64,000 bases of DNA from Streptomyces sp. R302 (GTDB taxonomy: Bacteria > Actinomycetota > Actinomycetes > Streptomycetales > Streptomycetaceae). A program made the position numbers and the translations under genes. Below the pieces are notes generated by a model. It made no database searches. It was not told where the DNA came from and saw only the letters and a list, made by a program, of their open reading frames with translations. The stretch covers positions 1 to 64,000 of the forward strand of contig NZ_JABBGE010000002.1 in assembly GCF_012927245.1 (NCBI RefSeq). Direction: 5' to 3'. Shown piece after piece: positions 23,613 through 34,629 of this stretch. The first letter of the stretch is position 1. Each line of letters starts with the position of its first letter.

Positions 23613-25574
23613 TCAGGCGGGCGGTCGCTCGGGGTTGGGGCCGACGCCGGGCTGGGGGGCGTTCGGGTCCGGGCGTTCGATGCCGGCCGCGCGGTAGGCG
23701 GCGTCCTCCTCCAGGGTCTCGTCGGCGAGGAGGGCGGCGGAGAGGGCGTCGAGCTTGTCGCGGTGCTCGTCCAGGAGGCGTACGGCGTCCTCGTAGCACT
23801 CGTCGACGATGCGGCGCATCTCGGCGTCGACGGTGTCGAGGGTCGCGGGGGCGGCGGAGAGGCCGTACGCCTGCTGGGCGTCGCTCGGGATGGCGGTGAG
23901 GCGGCCGACGGTCTCGCTCATGCCCCAGCGGCCGACCATGCCCCGGGCGATGTTGGTGACCTGTTCGAGGTCGCTCTCGGCGCCGGTGGTGATGACGCCG
24001 AAGACGACCTGTTCGGCGGCCATGCCGCCGAGGGCGCCGATGATCCGGCCGCGCAGATACTCCTCCGTATAAGCGTATTTATCGGCGTCGGGTGTGGACA
24101 ACGTGACGCCGAGGGCGCGGCCTCGGGGCACGATGGTGATCTTGCGGACGGGGTCGGCGCCGGGCTGGAGCATGCCGAGGAGGGCGTGGCCGCTCTCGTG
24201 GTAGGCGGTGCGGCGGCGTTCCTCCTCGGGCATGACGAGGGGGCGTTCGGCGCCGAGCTGGACCTTCTCCAGGGCGTCGGAGAGGTCGGACTGGGTGACG
24301 GCCTTCTGTTGGCGTTTGACGGCGAGGAGGGCGGCCTCGTTGGCGAGGTTGGCGAGCTCGGCGCCGGTCATGCCGGGGGTGGTGCGGGCGACCTGCTCCA
24401 GGTCGACGTCCTTGGCGAGCGGGATCTGCCGGGTGTGGATCCTGAGGATGGCCTCGCGGCCGCCCCGGTCGGGCGGGTTGACGTGGACGATCCGGTCGAA
24501 GCGGCCGGGGCGGGTGAGGGCGGGGTCGAGGACGTCGGCGCGGTTGGTGGCGGCGAGGACGACGACGCCTTCGGAGCCGGTGAAGCCGTCCATCTCGGTG
24601 AGGATCTGGTTGAGGGTCTGTTCGCGTTCGTCGTGGCCGCCCATGCCGGAGCCGCCGCCGCGGGCGCGGCCGATGGTGTCGATCTCGTCGATGAAGACGA
24701 TCGCCGGGGCGACCTTGCGGGCCTCGGCGAAGAGCTCGCGGACGCGGGAGGCGCCGACGCCGACGATCATCTCGATGAACTCGGAGGCGGAGGCGGAGAA
24801 GAAGGGCACGCCGGCCTCGCCGGCGACGGCCCGCGCGAGGAGGGTCTTGCCGGTGCCGGGCGGTCCTGCGAGGAGGACGCCTCGGGGCATCTTCGCGCCC
24901 ATCTCGCGGTAGGCCTGCGGGTTCTTCAGGAAGTCGACGACGTCGTTGAGCTCGCCCTCGACCTCGTCGATGCCGGCGACGTCGGCGAAGGTGGTGCGCT
25001 TGCCGCCGTCCACCTCGACCGGTTTCGGCGGCTGCTTGCGGCCGAGCATCCCGCCGGCTCCGCCCATGCCGGAGCTCATCCGGCGGGCGATGAAGACCCA
25101 GAGCAGGACGAGGAGGAGCATCGGGGCGAGGGAGAGCAGCAGATTGGCGAGGAACGAACGTTCCTGCACGACGGGCTCGGCGGTGACGGTGACCTTCTGC
25201 TTGGTCAGCTGCTCCCACAGGTCGTCGTCGGCGAAGGCGGGGCGCTGGGTCTGGAACTTGGTGTAGTCGCCCTTGCCGTCGGGCACGGGCCGCTTCTCCT
25301 TCAGCTGCCCCTGGATCGCGTCGCCCTTGGAGTAGATCTTGGTGACGTTCCCGGCGGTGACCTGCTTGCTGAACTCGGTGTACGAGACCGTCGGCCCGTC
25401 GCCCTCGTTGAACAAGGACAGCACGAGGTTGGCGATCAGGTAGACGGCGAGCGCGGTGAGGATGAGGCCGCCCCAGCCGCCGGGCATCTTCTTCTTCGGC
25501 GGCGGGGGCGGCGGTGCCCCTTCCGAGCGCCAGGGCTGGTCGGTCCGGTCGCGCGGGGGTACGGGGTTGGCCAC
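23613..25574 (-). CDS. ftsH: ATP-dependent zinc metalloprotease FtsH
   Basis: 653 aa. Two membrane segments (about residues 36-55 and 142-163) flank an extracellular part. Then comes the AAA module with Walker A 'GPPGTGKT' (237-244), Walker B 'AIVFIDEID' and SRH '[17 protein letters not shown]'. The protease has '[10 protein letters not shown]' (H-E-x-x-H). It degrades membrane and regulatory proteins. The N-terminus has a polyproline run after 'RSEGA'. Codons at about 24069-24086 (encoding DKYAY) are unusually A/T-ended for this gene. It lies below ffh but is separated from it by a 20-bp hairpin. Confidence 0.96.
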   Translation of the reverse strand: MANPVPPRDRTDQPWRSEGAPPPPPPKKKMPGGWGGLILTALAVYLIANLVLSLFNEGDGPTVSYTEFSKQVTAGNVTKIYSKGDAIQGQLKEKRPVPDGKGDYTKFQTQRPAFADDDLWEQLTKQKVTVTAEPVVQERSFLANLLLSLAPMLLLVLLWVFIARRMSSGMGGAGGMLGRKQPPKPVEVDGGKRTTFADVAGIDEVEGELNDVVDFLKNPQAYREMGAKMPRGVLLAGPPGTGKTLLARAVAGEAGVPFFSASASEFIEMIVGVGASRVRELFAEARKVAPAIVFIDEIDTIGRARGGGSGMGGHDEREQTLNQILTEMDGFTGSEGVVVLAATNRADVLDPALTRPGRFDRIVHVNPPDRGGREAILRIHTRQIPLAKDVDLEQVARTTPGMTGAELANLANEAALLAVKRQQKAVTQSDLSDALEKVQLGAERPLVMPEEERRRTAYHESGHALLGMLQPGADPVRKITIVPRGRALGVTLSTPDADKYAYTEEYLRGRIIGALGGMAAEQVVFGVITTGAESDLEQVTNIARGMVGRWGMSETVGRLTAIPSDAQQAYGLSAAPATLDTVDAEMRRIVDECYEDAVRLLDEHRDKLDALSAALLADETLEEDAAYRAAGIERPDPNAPQPGVGPNPERPPA

Positions 25575-25657
25575 GTCGCTCTCCTCGGGGCGGCAGTGGC
25601 CCCAGTATCGGAGAGCGGGATCGAGGCGGCATTCCGGGCGGTCCGGGCGGACGAGAA

Positions 25658-25701
25658 GGGGCCCGGGGCGGTTTCGGTGATCCGAAACCGCCCCGGGCCC
25701 C
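25658..25701 (-). terminator. 20-bp perfect hairpin after ffh
   Basis: GGGGCCCGGGGCGGTTTCGG pairs completely with 25682-25701 across a 4-nt loop. It lies about 70 bp after the ffh stop and 84 bp before ftsH on the same strand, so it separates the two transcripts. Confidence 0.85.
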
Positions 25702-25703
25702 TC

Positions 25704-25782
25704 CGGCCGACGAGGGTCGGCCCGTGAACCCCTCGAAGGCGAGGGTCGGCCCGTGCCCCCTCGAAGGCGAGGGTCAGCCCAT
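25704..25782 (-). repeat. Tandem copies of the ffh 3' end
   Basis: A unit of about 30 bp, core 'GCGAGGGTCGGCCCGTG', occurs about 2.5 times. The rightmost copy contains the ffh stop codon, so the others look like duplications of the gene end. Confidence 0.65.
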
Positions 25783-27327
25783 GAACTTCTTGAACTCGTC
25801 CGGCAGCTCGAAGTCCTGCGGGCCCTGGCCGGCGCCCGGCAGCCCGAAGGCGCCGCCCTGCTGGGCCTGCTCCCGCTTCTCCTGGGCGGCCTGCTCCTCG
25901 GCCTTCCGCTTCATCGGGTTGCCGCTCTTGCGCTTGCCCTTGGCCTGCTTGACCTGCTTCTTCTGCCGGCCGGGGCCGCCGCCCATGCCCGGGATGCCGG
26001 GCATGCCGGGCAGGCCGCCGCCCTGGGCCATGCGGGACATCATCTTGCGGGCCTCGAAGAACCGCTCGACCAGGCCCTTCACGGCGCTGACCTCGACGCC
26101 GGAACCCTTGGCGATACGGGCGCGGCGGGAGCCGTTGATGATGGTCGGGTCCTGGCGCTCGGCCGGGGTCATCGACTTGATGATGGCGGCGGTACGGTCC
26201 ACGTCCCGCTCGTCGATGTTGGCGATCTGCTCCTTCATCTGCCCCATGCCGGGCAGCATGCCGAGGAGCTTGCTGATGGAGCCCATCTTGCGGACCTGCT
26301 CCATCTGGGCGAGGAAGTCGTCCAGGGTGAAGTCCTGGCCCTTCTTCGACGCGAGCTTCGAGGCCATCTTGGCGGCCTCTTCCTCGTCGAAGGTCTGCTG
26401 GGCCTTCTCGATGAGCGACAGCATGTCGCCCATGCCGAGGATGCGGGACGCCATGCGGTCCGGGTGGAACGCGTCGAAGTCGTCCAGCTTCTCGCCGTTG
26501 GAGGCGAACATGATCTGCTTGCCGGTGACGTGCGCGATGGAGAGCGCGGCACCACCGCGGGCGTCGCCGTCGAGCTTGGAGAGCACGACGCCGTCGAAGC
26601 CGACGCCGTCGCGGAAGGCCTCGGCGGTGTTGACCGCGTCCTGACCGATCATGGCGTCGACGACGAAGAGGATCTCGTCGGGGCTGACGGCGTCGCGGAT
26701 GTCCGCGGCCTGCTGCATCAGCTCCTGGTCGATGCCGAGGCGGCCGGCGGTGTCGACGACGACGATGTCGTACATCTTCGACCGGGCGTACTCGATGGAG
26801 TCCTTGGCGACCTGGACCGGGTCGCCGACGCCGTTGCCGGGCTGCGGGCCGTAGAAGGCGACGCCGGCGCGGTCGGCGACGACCGAGAGCTGGTTGACGG
26901 CGTTGGGGCGCTGGAGGTCGCAGGCGACGAGCAGCGGCGAGTGGCCCTGCGCCTTCAGCCAGAGGCCGAGCTTTCCGGCGAGGGTGGTCTTACCGGCACC
27001 CTGGAGACCGGCGAGCATGATCACGGTCGGCGCGGTCTTGGCGAACCGCAGCCGGCGGGTCTCGCCGCCGAGGATCGAGATCAGCTCGTCGTTGACGATC
27101 TTGATGACCTGCTGCGAGGGGTTCAGCGCCTTGGAGACCTCGGCGCCGAGGGCCCGCTCCTTGACGTTCTTGATGAACGCGCGGACGACCGGCAGGGCGA
27201 CGTCGGCCTCGAGGAGGGCGATACGGATTTCCCGGGCCGCGCTGTCGATGTCCTGCTCGGAGAGGCGGCCTTTGCCCCGGAGGGACTTGAAAGTCGCGCT
27301 GAGGCGGTCGGAAAGCGTATCGAACAC
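25774..27327 (-). CDS. ffh: Signal recognition particle GTPase Ffh
   Basis: 517 aa from GTG 27327, which gives the family start 'FDTLSDRLSATFKSLRGKGR'; the ATG at 27390 adds unrelated residues. N domain, then G domain with 'GLQGAGKTTLAGKLG', 'VDTAGRLGIDQEL' and 'SKLDGDARGG', then a Met-rich M domain (from 'GMGDMLSLIEKAQ') for signal-peptide and 4.5S RNA binding. The C-terminus 'MPGIPGMGGGPGRQKK' is Gly/Met-rich. Works with FtsY at 34630-35853 in co-translational membrane targeting. Confidence 0.97.
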   Translation of the reverse strand: MFDTLSDRLSATFKSLRGKGRLSEQDIDSAAREIRIALLEADVALPVVRAFIKNVKERALGAEVSKALNPSQQVIKIVNDELISILGGETRRLRFAKTAPTVIMLAGLQGAGKTTLAGKLGLWLKAQGHSPLLVACDLQRPNAVNQLSVVADRAGVAFYGPQPGNGVGDPVQVAKDSIEYARSKMYDIVVVDTAGRLGIDQELMQQAADIRDAVSPDEILFVVDAMIGQDAVNTAEAFRDGVGFDGVVLSKLDGDARGGAALSIAHVTGKQIMFASNGEKLDDFDAFHPDRMASRILGMGDMLSLIEKAQQTFDEEEAAKMASKLASKKGQDFTLDDFLAQMEQVRKMGSISKLLGMLPGMGQMKEQIANIDERDVDRTAAIIKSMTPAERQDPTIINGSRRARIAKGSGVEVSAVKGLVERFFEARKMMSRMAQGGGLPGMPGIPGMGGGPGRQKKQVKQAKGKRKSGNPMKRKAEEQAAQEKREQAQQGGAFGLPGAGQGPQDFELPDEFKKFMG

Positions 27328-27430
27328 GGTGGTCGCGATCCTCGGGTCGGGGCGGATGGTCGCCACCCAGGGTATCCGGCCCGGGGGCACCCCTGGCCTT
27401 GCCGGTCGGATTGGGCGGACGAGGCCCTCG

Positions 27431-29884
27431 TCACGCCAGCGCCGCCTCCAGGGCCCGGGCGAGGTCGATGGCCTCCTCGTCCGGGAGGAGGGAGCCGTCG
27501 GGGCGGGTCACGTACAGGGTGTCGACGGCGTTGGCGCCGAGCGTGGAGACGTGCGCGCTGCGGACCCGTACCGCCGCTCCCTCCAGGGCGCGGCCGATCC
27601 GGTGGAGCAGGCCGGGGGCGTCCTGGGCCCGGACCTCCAGGACGGTGGCGAGGCGGGAGTCGGCGGGGGCGACGGTGACGCGGGGCGGCGGGGCCTGGAC
27701 GCCGCGGCGGCGCGGGTAGGCGGCCTCGCGCTCGGCGAGCCGGGCGGGGATGTCGAGGGAGCCGTCGAGGGCGCGCACCAGGTCGGCGCGGAGCCGGTGG
27801 CCCTGGGGCAGGGAGCCGTACTCGGCGGCGACCCGCCAGTCGAGGACGAGGACGGAGCCGGGGCCCGTGCCGAGTTCGGCGGGGAGGTGCACGGCGCGCA
27901 GGTCGGCGGCGCGGACGGTGAGCCGGTGGAGGGCGAGGACGCCGGCGACGGCGGGCAGCACTCCGGGCTGGTCGGGGAGGGCGATGACGAGTTCGACGCC
28001 GACGGGCTCGGGTTCGTCGGGGTCGAGGGGCTGCTCGTCGCGGGTGTGCAGGGTGAGGGCGGGTTCGCCGGTGCGCAGGGCCTCGACGGCGAGCCGTTCC
28101 TGTTCGGCGCTGGGGGCGGCGGCCTCGGGGTCGGGCAGGGGCTGCCCGGCGAGGACGCCGGAGACCCGTTTGACGAGGTCGGCGACGAGGGAGGCGCGCC
28201 AGGCGGACCAGGCGGCGGGTCCGGTGGCGAGGGCGTCGGCCTCGGTGAGGGCGTGGAGGAGTTCGAGGGTGCCGACGGTGCCGACGGCGGTGGCGACGGA
28301 CTGGACGGTGGCGGGGTCGTCGAGGTCGCGGCGGGTGGCGGTGTCGACGAGGAGGAGGTGGTGGCGGACGAGGGTGGCGACGGTGGCGGTGTCGGTGCGG
28401 TCGAAGCCGATCCGGGCGGCGAGGTCGCGGGCGATGGTCTCGCCGGCGACGGAGTGGTCGCCGGGCCAGCCCTTGCCGATGTCGTGGAGGAGGGCGGCGA
28501 CGAGGAGGAGGTCGGGGCGGCCGACGCGGCGGGTGAGGGAGGCGGCGCGGACGGCGGTCTCGACGAGGTGGCGGTCGACGGTCCAGGTGTGGACGGGGTT
28601 GCGCTGGGGGCGGTGGCGGACGCGTTCCCAGTCGGGCAGGAGGCGGGTGACGAGTCCTTCGGCCTCCAGGGCCTCCCAGACGGGCACGGCGGGGGCGCCG
28701 GCGCCGAGCAGGGTGACGAGCGCCTCGCGGGCCTCGGCGGGCCAGGGCACGGGCAGCGCTTTGGCGGCGGCGGCGAGCCGGCGTACGGCGTGCGGGGAGA
28801 GCGGCAGGCCGTGCTGGGCGGCCGCGGCGGCGGCGCGCAGCGGGAGGGCGGGGTCGCGTTCGGGCTTGGCGGAGAGGGCGAGGACGGCCTCGCCGTCCAT
28901 CTCGACGACGCCCTCGGCGAGCGGGGTCCGTTCGACGGGCGGCTTCTGGGCGGCGCGGCCGCCGAGGAGGGAGCGGAGCCGGGGGCGGGCGGAGCGGGCC
29001 TTGAGGACGCGGCCGACCTCGCGCCAGGTGACGTCGGAGGCGTACGTGACGATGCCGGCGGCCTCGTACACGCCGCGGAGCAGGGTGTCGGCGTCGAGGA
29101 GGCCGAGCTGCTCGGCGACGGCGTCCTGTTCCTGGAGGGCGAGCCGGTCGGTGGCGCGGCCGGTGGCGAGGTGGAGGGCGTCGCGGGCGTCGAGGAGGCG
29201 GCGGCGGGCGGTGTCGAGGCCGTCGCGGGGGGCGTCGGCGAGCCAGGAGGCGGCGACGGCGCGCAGGGCCTGGGCGTCGCGGAGGCCGCCGCGGGCCTCC
29301 TTGAGGTCGGGTTCGAGGAGGAAGCGGAGTTCGCCGGAGCGTGCGGCGCGGTCGCGGCAGAGCTCGGCGAGTTCGGGGAGGCGGCGGACGGCCTGGTTGC
29401 GCCAGTCGGCGAGGACGGTGGAGCGCAGGGCGGTGGCGAGGGCCGTGTCGCCGGCGAGGGGCCGGGCGTCGAGGAGGCCGAGGTGGACCTTGAGGTCGTC
29501 GGCGGCGGTGGCGCGGGCCTGGGCGGGGGTGCGGACGGAGTGGTCGAGGGCGAGCCCGAGGTCCCAGACGGGGTACCAGAGGCGGTCGGCGAGGGCGGCG
29601 ATCGCCTCCTTGGGGGCGGTGCCGTCGTGCAGCAGGAGGAGGTCGAGGTCGCTGCGCGGGGAGAGTTCGGCGCGGCCGTAGCCGCCGACGGCGACGAGGG
29701 CGGTGCCCTTGGGCGGTGCGGCGGCGGCGAAGAGTGCGGCGAGCCAGTCGTCGGTGAGGCCGGCGAGGGCGGTACGGCGCTCGGGCCCGGACGGCGTCTT
29801 CTCCTGGAGGAGCCGCAGCCGGGCCGCCGCGTAGCCGCCGGGTCCCTGCTCTTCGGTCGCGTCCTGCGGTTCGAGGGTGGTCAC
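27431..29884 (-). CDS. glnD: PII nucleotidylyltransferase GlnD
   Basis: 817 aa. Nucleotidyltransferase site 'ALVAVGGYGRAELSPRSDLD', HD hydrolase motif 'LLHDIGKGWPGDHS' near residue 465, and two ACT domains at the C-terminus ('ELVIALPDQPGVLPAVAGVL', 'VLEVRAQDAPGLLHRIGRAL'). In Streptomyces GlnD adenylylates rather than uridylylates GlnK. It is the third gene of amtB-glnK-glnD, 72 bp below glnK, an operon conserved in actinomycetes. Confidence 0.96.
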   Translation of the reverse strand: MTTLEPQDATEEQGPGGYAAARLRLLQEKTPSGPERRTALAGLTDDWLAALFAAAAPPKGTALVAVGGYGRAELSPRSDLDLLLLHDGTAPKEAIAALADRLWYPVWDLGLALDHSVRTPAQARATAADDLKVHLGLLDARPLAGDTALATALRSTVLADWRNQAVRRLPELAELCRDRAARSGELRFLLEPDLKEARGGLRDAQALRAVAASWLADAPRDGLDTARRRLLDARDALHLATGRATDRLALQEQDAVAEQLGLLDADTLLRGVYEAAGIVTYASDVTWREVGRVLKARSARPRLRSLLGGRAAQKPPVERTPLAEGVVEMDGEAVLALSAKPERDPALPLRAAAAAAQHGLPLSPHAVRRLAAAAKALPVPWPAEAREALVTLLGAGAPAVPVWEALEAEGLVTRLLPDWERVRHRPQRNPVHTWTVDRHLVETAVRAASLTRRVGRPDLLLVAALLHDIGKGWPGDHSVAGETIARDLAARIGFDRTDTATVATLVRHHLLLVDTATRRDLDDPATVQSVATAVGTVGTLELLHALTEADALATGPAAWSAWRASLVADLVKRVSGVLAGQPLPDPEAAAPSAEQERLAVEALRTGEPALTLHTRDEQPLDPDEPEPVGVELVIALPDQPGVLPAVAGVLALHRLTVRAADLRAVHLPAELGTGPGSVLVLDWRVAAEYGSLPQGHRLRADLVRALDGSLDIPARLAEREAAYPRRRGVQAPPPRVTVAPADSRLATVLEVRAQDAPGLLHRIGRALEGAAVRVRSAHVSTLGANAVDTLYVTRPDGSLLPDEEAIDLARALEAALA

Positions 29885-29956
29885 CGGCGGCTCCTTCTTC
29901 GCGGATGGGGCTGCGGAAACGGCCCGGCGGACCGGTGGGTCCGTCGGGCCGTGCTC

Positions 29957-31996
<2,040 letters not shown>

Positions 31997-33469
31997 TCAG
32001 ACGGCCTCGGCCGACTCGGGGAGCAGCAGGGTGAGCCGGTCGGTGAGGTCGACGACCTCGGCGACGTCGCCGAAGTCGCGGGCGGCGGTGTCGACGGTCT
32101 TGCGGAGCCGGTTGTTGACCCGCTCGGAGCGGATGGAGCGGGCGACGCCGAGGGCCTGCTCGGCGAGGACGACGGACTGCTCGGGCTCGCGCTTGAGCAG
32201 GTGGACGGTGGCCATGCCGATGAGGTTGAGGGCGTACGAGCGCTGGTGGTCGGGGTCCTTCCCGAAGAGCTCGACGGCCCGCTCCATGACGGGCTCGGCC
32301 AGCGAGGCGTAGCTCGGGGAGCGTCCGGCGACGTAGGCGAGGTCGCGGTAGGAGTGGGAGTTCTCGCCGTTGAGCTCGGCCTCGGTGAAGAAGCGGATCC
32401 AGTCGGGCTCGGGGCCGCCTTCGAGGGTGGCGTCGGCGAAGGTGTCCTCGGCCATCCGGACGGCCCGCTTGCACTTGGAGGGCTGGCCCATGTTGGCGTA
32501 GGCGCGGGCCTCCATCGCATACAGCATGGCCTGGGTGCGGGGGGTGGCGCAGTCCCGGCTGCCGTACTGGGCCAGGTGGATGAGTTCGAGGGCGTCGTCG
32601 GGGCGGCCGAGGTGGATCATCTGCCGGCTCATGGAGGAGAGGATGTACGAGCCGAGCGGCTTGTCGCCGGCCTCCTTGGCGGCGTGCAGCGCGAGGACGA
32701 AGTACTTCTGGGCGGTGGGCTGGAGGCCCACGTCGTAGCTCATCCACCCGGCGAGTTCGGCGAGTTCGGCGGCGACGGTGAAGAGGCGCTTGGCGGTGGC
32801 GGCCGGCTGGGCTTCCTGGAGGAGGTCGGTGACCTCGTGGAGCTGGCCGACGACGGCCTTGCGGCGCAGTCCGCCGCCGCACTGGGCGTCCCACTTGCGG
32901 AACATGGCGGTGGTGGATTCGAGGAGGTCGAGCTCGATGTCGGAGAGCCGGCGCGGCCGGCCGCCGGGCGCCTGCTCGGCGGTGGCCGGTTCGCCCACGG
33001 GGGTGGGGACCAGCCAGCGCTGCATGGGCTCGATGAGGGCGGGTCCCGCGGCGAGCTGGAGCGAGGAGCCGAGGAAGCCGCGCCGGGCGAGCATGAGGTC
33101 GCTGCGGGAGAACTCGCTGAGCAGGGAGACGGTCTGCGGTCCGGCCCAGGGCAGGTCGACGCCGGAGACGGAGGGCGTCTGGTGGGCGGTGCGCAGTCCG
33201 AGGTCCTCGATGGCGACGACGGAGCCGAAGCGCTCGGAGAACAGCTCGGAGAGGATCCTCGGGATGGGCTCGCGGGGCTGTTCGCCGTCGAGCCAGCGGC
33301 GGACGCGGGAGGTGTCGGTGGAGATGTGGTGGGCGCCCATCTGGCGGGCCCTGCGGTTGACCTGGCGGGCCAGCTCGCCCTTGGACCAGCCGCTGCGCAC
33401 GAACCACGAGCCGAGCCGCTCGTTGGGGCGCTTGCCGGCAGTCGTACCGTCTGTGCCGTTGCCGCCCAC
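31997..33469 (-). CDS. nsdA: NsdA-like negative regulator of development
   Basis: 490 aa from GTG 33469, with GGGGGCG upstream. The N-terminus has an HTH-like DNA-binding region ('GWSKGELARQVNRRARQMGA') and 'RRWLDGEQPREPIP'. The rest is a TPR-like helical solenoid ('GWMSYDVGLQPTAQKYFVLA', 'RAYANMGQPSKCKRAV', 'NLIGMATVHLLKREPEQSVV'). NsdA represses sporulation and antibiotic production in S. coelicolor, and there also lies beside amtB. It is divergent from the 33909 gene across a 439-bp regulatory gap. Confidence 0.88.
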   Translation of the reverse strand: MGGNGTDGTTAGKRPNERLGSWFVRSGWSKGELARQVNRRARQMGAHHISTDTSRVRRWLDGEQPREPIPRILSELFSERFGSVVAIEDLGLRTAHQTPSVSGVDLPWAGPQTVSLLSEFSRSDLMLARRGFLGSSLQLAAGPALIEPMQRWLVPTPVGEPATAEQAPGGRPRRLSDIELDLLESTTAMFRKWDAQCGGGLRRKAVVGQLHEVTDLLQEAQPAATAKRLFTVAAELAELAGWMSYDVGLQPTAQKYFVLALHAAKEAGDKPLGSYILSSMSRQMIHLGRPDDALELIHLAQYGSRDCATPRTQAMLYAMEARAYANMGQPSKCKRAVRMAEDTFADATLEGGPEPDWIRFFTEAELNGENSHSYRDLAYVAGRSPSYASLAEPVMERAVELFGKDPDHQRSYALNLIGMATVHLLKREPEQSVVLAEQALGVARSIRSERVNNRLRKTVDTAARDFGDVAEVVDLTDRLTLLLPESAEAV

Positions 33470-33908
33470 TGGAACGCCCCCATCCACCTGATTGCCTGTC
33501 GTGCGAACCCCTATCAGAATGCCGCGTCCCGCGGCTCCCCGCTCGGTGTTCCGACTCCTTCGAACGGGAAACCGACTTGCCTCCGGCATACCCACCCGTG
33601 CACGCCCCTCTGGGGCTTCGGGTACCGAAAGTAATCCTACGATCACCCCTGCCGTGAGGCCGTGACAAGAAACGCCACCATTCGCCACCCCTTCGAATGA
33701 ACCCGCCAGGGGCTCCACGCGATTCACTTGACATGCGACGAACCGGAGTCGGCGCACGGAAGCGCGAAGAGGCGCGCGCCACCGTGCGCACCACCCCGTA
33801 CGCGACCGTACGCCACCCTGGGCGACGAAACCCGGGCGTGGCGTCACTGAACGTGACAGGGGTGTTCCGGCTCGTAACCACCGGCGCGTCCGACCCGTTG
33901 GAGGGGGC
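33470..33908. other. Divergent control region between nsdA and the PrimPol-like gene
   Basis: 439 bp with no credible gene; the open frames are shadows with unusual composition. A/T-richer stretches near 33625 (GAAAGTAATCCTACGATC) and 33663 probably carry the nsdA promoter. The long gap suggests complex control or a long nsdA leader. Confidence 0.45.
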
Positions 33909-34562
33909 ATGGGCTTCACGATCGGCGGCATTCGTGAGATGCGGACCGGCTCACGCCGCCGCGCACGCACCACCGAGTACACAGCGGTGGCCGAGTACAC
34001 CGGACTCTGGGGCTGGGACGTCCAGCCCGGCGCGCTGGCCGCGGGCGGCCGGTGCTCCTGCGGCGACCGGGCCTGTACGGCCCCGGGCGCGCATCCTCTC
34101 TCCTTCGCGCCGCCCGTCCCGGCGGGCGCGGGGCTCGACGACGCGACCAAGGCGTGGTCGGAGTACCCGGGCGCGGCGCTGCTGCTGCCGGTGGGCCGCG
34201 CCTTCGACGTGATCGAGGTGGCCGAGGCGGCGGGCCGGCGGGCGCTGGTCCGGATGGAGCGGATGGGGCTGCCGCTGGGCCCGGTCTGCGCGACGCCGAC
34301 CGGCCGGGCGCAGTTCCTCGTCGCGCCGGGCGCGGCGGAGGAGCTGCCGCGGCTGCTGTACCGGATGGGCTGGGACGACGCGGATCTGGATCTGCACTGC
34401 CTGGGTCCCGGCAGCCACATCACCGCTCCCCCGTCGCAGCTGGGCGGCCTCGGTCCGGTGCGCTGGCTGCGGCCGCCGACGCTGGACACGGCGGGCGCGC
34501 CGCCGCAGGCCCGGCTGCTGCTCGGCACGCTGGCGTACATGTGCCATCGGACGCACGGCTAG
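33909..34562 (+). CDS. PrimPol N-terminal-like (bifunctional primase/polymerase family) protein
   Basis: 217 aa, with GGAGGGGG before the ATG. 'EYTGLWGWDVQPGALAA' and 'CSCGDRACTAPGAHPLS' match the start of the primase/polymerase family PF09250, where W-x-V-x-P...C...G-x-H-P is typical. Further on, 'VIEVAEAAGRRALVRMERMG' replaces the expected G-x-D acidic site: the usual two Asp residues are not obvious. It is short for an active enzyme. Found at this place next to nsdA in Streptomyces (recalled); role unknown. Probably non-catalytic. Confidence 0.7.
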   Translation: MGFTIGGIREMRTGSRRRARTTEYTAVAEYTGLWGWDVQPGALAAGGRCSCGDRACTAPGAHPLSFAPPVPAGAGLDDATKAWSEYPGAALLLPVGRAFDVIEVAEAAGRRALVRMERMGLPLGPVCATPTGRAQFLVAPGAAEELPRLLYRMGWDDADLDLHCLGPGSHITAPPSQLGGLGPVRWLRPPTLDTAGAPPQARLLLGTLAYMCHRTHG

Positions 34563-34572
34563 GCAGGCGTAC

Positions 34573-34611
34573 GGAAGGGCCCCCGCTCCTGGACGGAGCG
34601 GGGGCCCTTCC
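34573..34611. terminator. 17-bp perfect bidirectional terminator
   Basis: GGAAGGGCCCCCGCTCC pairs fully with 34595-34611 across a 5-nt loop, between the convergent PrimPol-like gene (+) and ftsY (-). Confidence 0.88.
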
Positions 34612-34629
34612 GTGTGCCGTCGCGGGTCG

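Noticed and set aside
24060..24090. TTA (bldA) codon in ftsH
   Set aside because: The TTA string in CGCTTATAC is out of frame (GCT TAT ACG), so no bldA dependence is implied.
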